A stretch of 11,861 bases of DNA from Larix sibirica. Its lineage: Eukaryota > Streptophyta > Pinopsida > Pinales > Pinaceae. The notes below the pieces were generated by a model. It was not told the DNA's origin, ran no database searches, and worked only from the letters and a program-made list of their open reading frames with translations. Location: NCBI GenBank assembly GCA_004151065.3, contig NWUY0300012765.1, positions 39,979-51,839 of the forward strand. Reading direction: 5' to 3'. This document shows positions 7,959 through 11,861 of this stretch, piece by piece (within the stretch, counting starts at the first letter, position 1; each line of letters opens with the position of its first letter). The position numbers and the translations under genes were made by a program.

Positions 7959-9380
7959 TACTTACACCTGTAGGACCACTCCTCTGTTAGATTAAGTGTC
8001 CCAACCCAACCACCTTTTCATTCGCCCATACTCAGCAATAGAGCCTCTTGAACATGGGTGTCATCATAGATCCCCTTTCCATTTGACACCCATATTGTTC
8101 TTTCTTTTCCTAGGGCTGGGAGTCCTTTTAGTCTATGATATTGTGCACGTAAATACGTGTTAATATATTCGCATCATTCATTGGCCGACCCTACAAACTC
8201 CTAGACTTATGATCATTTTAGCATGTTCATGTTTCACATTGCACATTCATAATCCCATCGCTTCATCCATACTGCAAAACGTCACGTTATTTTTCCACCA
8301 TTCACCAACCGAAAAGGATATTACTATCAGTGTCCCACCATGCTGTTAAAAATATCTAGTTGTTATCACTTGCTTTAGTGGTTTGCATAAAACCATCGCC
8401 ATTGAACACTTATCTCCTTGCTAGTCTTTCTCACCTTGCTCAAAGCGATCTTTTCATTCCCAGATGCTAACACATTTTGGGAAGCCAAAAATTTTCGAGT
8501 ACTTATTAGTATTCTTCCTTTAGTTTCCATACATTGAAGAAATCATTCAACAAAAGTGCTTTTTAGCACTCTTGCAGATCATGCAATATCTCTTTTTATG
8601 GCAGCATCCCTGGTCACCTTTATTCAGATTATTCTGCGATGAGTCACCCTTGGAGTCATACCTAATCAGCATCCCGATCCCCAAGAGTAACAAGTCTCTC
8701 CCCCTTTAAAAACCATTAAAATTCATGTCCCCTGGTACCCCAATTGTGTCCTTTCCTTGATCCCATCAAGAAGTCTCACATGTGCTGCCAGGTCAACCTT
8801 TCCATCATACTCTGAACAAAGGAAGTTTGAGTCCCTTACTCAGTTACCCTTGGATCCCAAAATAGTGTCTTAGTCACTGGTCCAGTGTCCCTTTTATCTT
8901 GGTTGTATCCCCTGCACTTTTGTTAAGGAAACATCATTACCTTGCATGTCTCCTTCTGTCGATATCAAGACGTCTATTCTAGAAGATAGACCAAGAGTAG
9001 TCCTATAGCCTGGTCTCGTAACCATCATTGATGAGTCCCTTGGACCAACTAGCCATCATTGCACCGTTTAGATTCATACAAGATGATGGTCCCTTCATTA
9101 TTTGGTCAAAGACCCTAGATATCCCCAACTCCCATCCTTGGTGGAGTCTTCTTTTTAGTTATGTGTGTATTGAGATATTCAGGTAGTGTTGGCGATAGTG
9201 TTGTGGAAGCCCCAATTACAAGATCCCTTTGGTATCTAGTTACAAATGTAGTTCCCAAATCCTGATGCCTCCATACTTTTAGTTATGTGAGATATCCCAA
9301 ATTGTTAGACCCTCTTTAGTTCCAACAGATCATCCGTTATTGCGATCGAGGATTCCTTCAGAATGCCATTGTTCCACTAT
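7959..9380. other. pyrimidine-rich noncoding stretch, origin unclear
   Basis: No coding relic can be read in either direction. The + strand is pyrimidine-rich (about 37 to 42 of 60 bases in lines I counted, for example 8041-8100 and 8401-8460) and repeats short motifs such as AGTCCCTT and CCCTTGGA. It may contain the 3' LTR of element A, the missing 5' part of element B in unrecognisable form, or other repeat DNA. The CACGTA/TACGTG inverted pair at 8146-8159 is the only neat palindrome I noticed. Confidence 0.4.
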
Positions 9381-9436
9381 TAGTTCTTCAGATCGGCCAG
9401 GTTTGGACCATACTTATGTATTGTGTTGGTATTGTC

Positions 9437-10318
9437 GATATCCAAATAAGGTAATGACGCTATTTTTTTGTTGTTGATATATTTTCCAAGATATCACATT
9501 TCATCCCCAATAAGAAGATTGGAAATGCAACCAACATAGTTGTTTTGTTTTTCAAAAAATTTGTTAGATTGCATGCGTTTTCTACAAGTATAAATTCTGA
9601 CAGAGACAATAATTTTATCAAGCATTTTTGGAGAACCATGTGGAAGAATTTGGATACAATGTTGGAGTTGATTTTTCCATATCACCCATAGAATGATGGA
9701 TGGACATAAGTAGTTAACATAAGTCTTGGAAATATACTTGGATGTTTAGTTGTAGAAAGTCCAAGATAGTGGGATAATGTGTTGAAATAGACAAAGTTCA
9801 CTTATAACAAATTAGTGAATAGATCCACTAGAAATACCCCATTTCATATTTTTAATGAGCGATTGCCTCAAGGAGTTGTCGAACTAGCACCATTACTAGA
9901 AAGAGTTTAGAAGAGTGCATATGCATAGTTTTTTGTCAAGCACATGAAGGATATCCATGAGTAGGTCCGAGAATAGCTACAGAGGACCCATACATTGATA
10001 TAAATAGAACTAATATTTGAAGAAGAAGTTGAAAACATTTGAAGAAGGATATTTAGTTTTAGCGCACTTGAGAAAGGAGAGGTTCCTACGAGGAACATAT
10101 AATAAATTGAAGATGAAGAAGATAGGACCTTATAGAGGCTTTAAGAAAATTTCAGACAATTCCTACAAGTTAGAGTTTCCCACATAGTTGGATATCTTTC
10201 CCACATTCAATATTGTAGATTTGTATGAGCATTGAGAGGGTATTTTGAAAAAGATGATGAAATTGTTGAAGAATGGTAGGAGTAGATACCAAGGAGACAG
10301 AAGGAACAATTCACATAA
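9437..10318 (+). pseudogene. integrase core and C-terminal domain of a chromovirus (element B)
   Basis: This is a DDE integrase of a second Ty3/gypsy element. A GNDAIF-like lead is followed by a one-base loss in a T-run near 9462-9469. Frame 2 then reads FSKISHFIPNKKIG, FFKKFVRLHAFSTSI, NSDRDNNFIKHFWRTMWK (second catalytic Asp kept), YHP stop NDGWT stop VVN, and SLGNILGCL. The TAA at 9707-9709 stands where the catalytic Glu belongs, and TAG 9689 where Gln is usual. The frame continues through YNKLVNRSTRNTPFHIF, GVVELAPLLE and KHMKDIHE with six further TAG stops. A shift near 10000-10025 leads into a clean 53-codon frame 3 stretch (10026-10184: FEEGYLVLAHLRKERF, then RGTYNKLKMKKIGPYR). NIVDLYEH follows, and then frame 2 with EEW and IPRRQKEQF. 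The zinc-binding N-terminus and everything upstream are missing or unreadable. Confidence 0.88.
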
Positions 10319-10356
10319 ATCCTTGAGGAGAGGACAATCGGGTGCACAAGGAGTCA

Positions 10357-10476
10357 GAAGACAAAATAATTTTGGTCCAATGGAAGAATAAATGCATAGA
10401 GGATTCCTCTTGGGTGTCGACATCAAAATTGAGTTGCAGCAGAGGCTCATTTTTTCTATTCACTCTGGAAAATTGA
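10357..10476 (+). pseudogene. chromodomain at the end of element B pol
   Basis: Frame 1 reads DKIILVQWKNKCIEDSSW and then VSTSKL, ending at TGA 10474-10476. The V-x-W-K-x-x-x-x-E-D-S-S-W pattern directly after integrase is that of the plant chromoviral chromodomain, thought to direct integration by binding chromatin marks. Position and motif place element B among the plant chromoviruses (Tekay, Reina, CRM and Galadriel groups). I cannot say which clade. The domain is reached only after a frame change from the integrase C-terminus, so this copy could not encode a continuous fusion. Confidence 0.7.
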
Positions 10477-10784
10477 CGCATGACCATCGAGACAAGGCCA
10501 TAAAAGGTACCTAATCAATGTGGATACTTAGTGGCTACACACCTATTACACCGATTCATAATGGTTCTCCATATTCTTGGCAATTTTCTATGGTTTTTTG
10601 GGTCCCAAACATTTGGGGCCATTTTGAGGCTCTAAATGATGTATTTTTGTCCAATTATGGGGTTGGGGTTTCCATGGCATTCCCTGACCCCATTCAAAAT
10701 TTATAATTCTCATTTAGTTCTTTGCAATGAGTTATCCATTAGCCTAAATGAATATCATATGCAAAATTTGCGCCCTCGGGAAGT
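10477..10784 (+). other. 3' noncoding tail of element B before the LTR
   Basis: About 300 bases lie between the pol stop and the proposed LTR start, with no coding relic that I can place. The segment just before 10785 reads CTCGGGAAGT, a modest purine run that could be a decayed polypurine tract for second-strand priming. If the LTR begins earlier than proposed, part of this tail belongs to it. Confidence 0.4.
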
Positions 10785-10948
10785 TGATGTATCAACTGGA
10801 CACCTCAGTGCCCATAAATCCTTTTGGTGCTTCATCTCCTAGGGTTAGGTTTTTGGATGTTTGGGATTTTGCCACTGTATGCTTGTGATAAAAATTCCCT
10901 TTACAATCTCTTTGTAATAATCTCGTGCGAATGAGTGTAGCTAACACA

Positions 10949-10958
10949 TATATATTTA
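10949..10958 (+). promoter_or_regulatory. TATA-like box in the LTR
   Basis: TATATATTTA lies about 73 bases before the AATAAA, a plausible core promoter position for the LTR U3/R boundary. Confidence 0.45.
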
Positions 10959-11030
10959 GAGATAAGTTACCACCACTTGAGCTAGTGTGTATTGCTTTGC
11001 AGTTTACAGTGTTTTTCCGATCCATTCATT

Positions 11031-11036
11031 AATAAA
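11031..11036 (+). promoter_or_regulatory. AATAAA polyadenylation signal in the LTR
   Basis: AATAAA lies about 100 bases before the proposed right LTR end, where the R region of plant LTR elements often carries it. Confidence 0.5.
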
Positions 11037-11139
11037 ATTTGGGTTTTACTGTACTACTATGTTTTCTACAAAATATTTGTGGGTGTGTTTCCATTTTATA
11101 TTGTTTCCTTCATTTCATTCTCCAGATAATCCATATCAG

Positions 11140-11151
11140 TGGTATTATAGA
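11140..11151 (+). other. decayed primer binding site for initiator Met tRNA
   Basis: TGGTATTATAGA matches 9 of 12 bases of TGGTATCAGAGC, the usual complement of the plant initiator methionine tRNA 3' end. It starts one base after the CA that closes the proposed LTR. Its place between LTR and gag supports both calls. Confidence 0.6.
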
Positions 11152-11520
11152 AATATTCTATGATTGTTTCTCAGTGCATGTCCCCAACGAGATCCATATA
11201 TTGAGAGTTTGATCTTAAGCTATTTGATTTGGGGGAAAACCACTCTCACCATCCCAAGTAGCCTCACATGGAAAGATAATAAAAGAGATATTTTGGAGCA
11301 GTAGATCATATTAATATGTTTCTCAAGGAATCAATCGTGCGATTAATGAATGAGATAATGGATAATTTTCCAAGATCCTGAGTCTGTGGATGATCTACGA
11401 TGGTGGAGAAACCTTCAATGAGAAGCCATTTTGAAGGTGTGACTCGCTTCAAGGTACAAGTTAAATTTTTTAGAGGGTTACTTCTTTGTTCAATATTTTT
11501 CCAACGACATAAAAATCACC
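11152..11520 (+). other. leader / 5' part of gag, unreadable
   Basis: This stretch corresponds to the untranslated leader and probably the N-terminal gag codons of the downstream copy. I cannot follow a reading frame through it. Confidence 0.4.
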
Positions 11521-11861
11521 TTCACACTCCTTAGTTTCCTCCCCCATTTCAAATATTGGTGGGACAGTTACTGCGAGAGGCATGCCAGAGATGAGTTTGA
11601 AATATACAGGAAAAAACCCACTTGGGTGGTTTTTGTTGATGTTGTGAAGGAGGAACTATACCCTGGAAAAAAATATCATGACCAATACATAAGATGGAAA
11701 ACATTGTGCTAGGAAACAGACCAGGCGGTGTCTAAGTTCACCAATTTACTCCATACCTTGCACTCAAAGTTGTGTATCATAGAACCCAAACAACACTTGG
11801 TCCTAAAGTAATGTAGTGTCTTGCATAGGTACATCTAGATAGAGATGGATTTCCTGGACAT
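11521..11861 (+). pseudogene. gag capsid region of a chromovirus-like copy, cut by window end
   Basis: Frame 1 reads FKYWWDSYCERHARDEF, KKPTWVVFVDVVKEELYPGK, YHDQYIRWKTL, a stop, then FTNLLHTLHSKL, KQHLVLK, a stop, LHRYI, a stop, and EMDFLD up to the window edge. The WW..Y...., TW..F...L...YP, Q..RW..L.Q pattern is that of the plant retrotransposon gag domain (capsid-like), which packages element RNA. Stops at 11710 (TAG), 11809 (TAA) and 11836 (TAG) break it; the first and last stand at positions that are usually Gln. It follows the LTR and primer site in the same orientation, so it starts a second copy that runs beyond this window. Confidence 0.8.

Larger units (their letters stand above)
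10785..11138 (+). mobile_element. probable LTR of the chromovirus family (about 354 bp)
   Basis: It starts TGATGTATCA and ends CCATATCA, so the ends are TG...CA and the terminal six bases are inverted copies with one mismatch (TGATGT against TGATAT). A TATA-like box at 10949-10958 and AATAAA at 11031-11036 fit the U3-R-U5 layout, and a primer binding site begins two bases after the right end. The right end is well supported. The left end is my best guess from the terminal inverted repeat and the preceding purine run. LTRs of this size are usual for plant chromoviruses. Confidence 0.55.

Noticed and set aside
8146-8159. Inverted pair CACGTA / TACGTG with ACGTG cores like a plant G-box or ABRE.
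   Set aside because: A single 6-base palindrome in 12 kb is expected by chance, and no gene lies beside it.
9907-10450. Minus-strand open frames opposite the chromovirus integrase.
   Set aside because: The + strand here reads as integrase and chromodomain; the minus frames are the complement of a purine-rich coding strand.
10518-10842. Two + strand frames of 62-68 codons after the chromodomain.
   Set aside because: They lie in the noncoding tail and LTR of element B and match nothing recognisable.
1-11861. A new defence, toxin, CRISPR or other bacterial-type system.
   Set aside because: All readable coding content belongs to plant LTR retrotransposons; there are no ribosome binding sites, operons, spaced repeats or phage-like genes.

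Overview
The window looks like repeat-rich nuclear DNA of a seed plant with a large genome. A gymnosperm-type genome is my guess, but the sequence does not prove it. I find no intact host gene, no tRNA or rRNA, no CRISPR and no bacterial-style operon. What can be read are the remains of two kinds of plant Ty3/gypsy LTR retrotransposon, both in + orientation and both full of stops and frameshifts.

Element A (from before base 1 to about 7.0 kb) resembles the Tat/Ogre group. In order it has a P/Q-rich gag-like stretch (about 209-487), an aspartic protease (about 599-1445), a low-complexity linker (1446-2427), reverse transcriptase (2428-3400), a shortened native RNase H (3402-3690), integrase (about 3690-5032), and a second RNase H domain downstream of integrase (5137-5610). 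Beyond that lies a broken gene on the opposite strand (5749-7026) with a plausible GT-AG intron. The pol domains sit in changing frames, with at least eight shifts. The catalytic residues of protease, integrase and the extra RNase H are replaced at the positions where the families carry them.

Bases 7030-9380 hold no recognisable gene apart from an isolated 124-codon minus-strand open frame of doubtful meaning. This stretch is pyrimidine-rich on the + strand and could include the 3' LTR of element A, but I could not place its ends.

Element B is a chromovirus (a Ty3/gypsy element with a chromodomain). Only its 3' coding end is recognisable upstream: integrase core and C-terminal domain (9437-10318), then a chromodomain (10357-10476). 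It is followed by a noncoding tail, a probable LTR (about 10785-11138, with TATA-like and AATAAA signals), a mutated initiator-Met-tRNA primer binding site (11140-11151), a leader, and the start of a gag gene (about 11521 to the window end). The order integrase, LTR, primer site, gag in one direction suggests two copies sharing one LTR.

Many premature stops fall where the families have Gln or Arg codons (CAG to TAG, CGA to TGA), as expected from C-to-T decay of methylated repeats. The first about 190 bases are CpG-rich by contrast.
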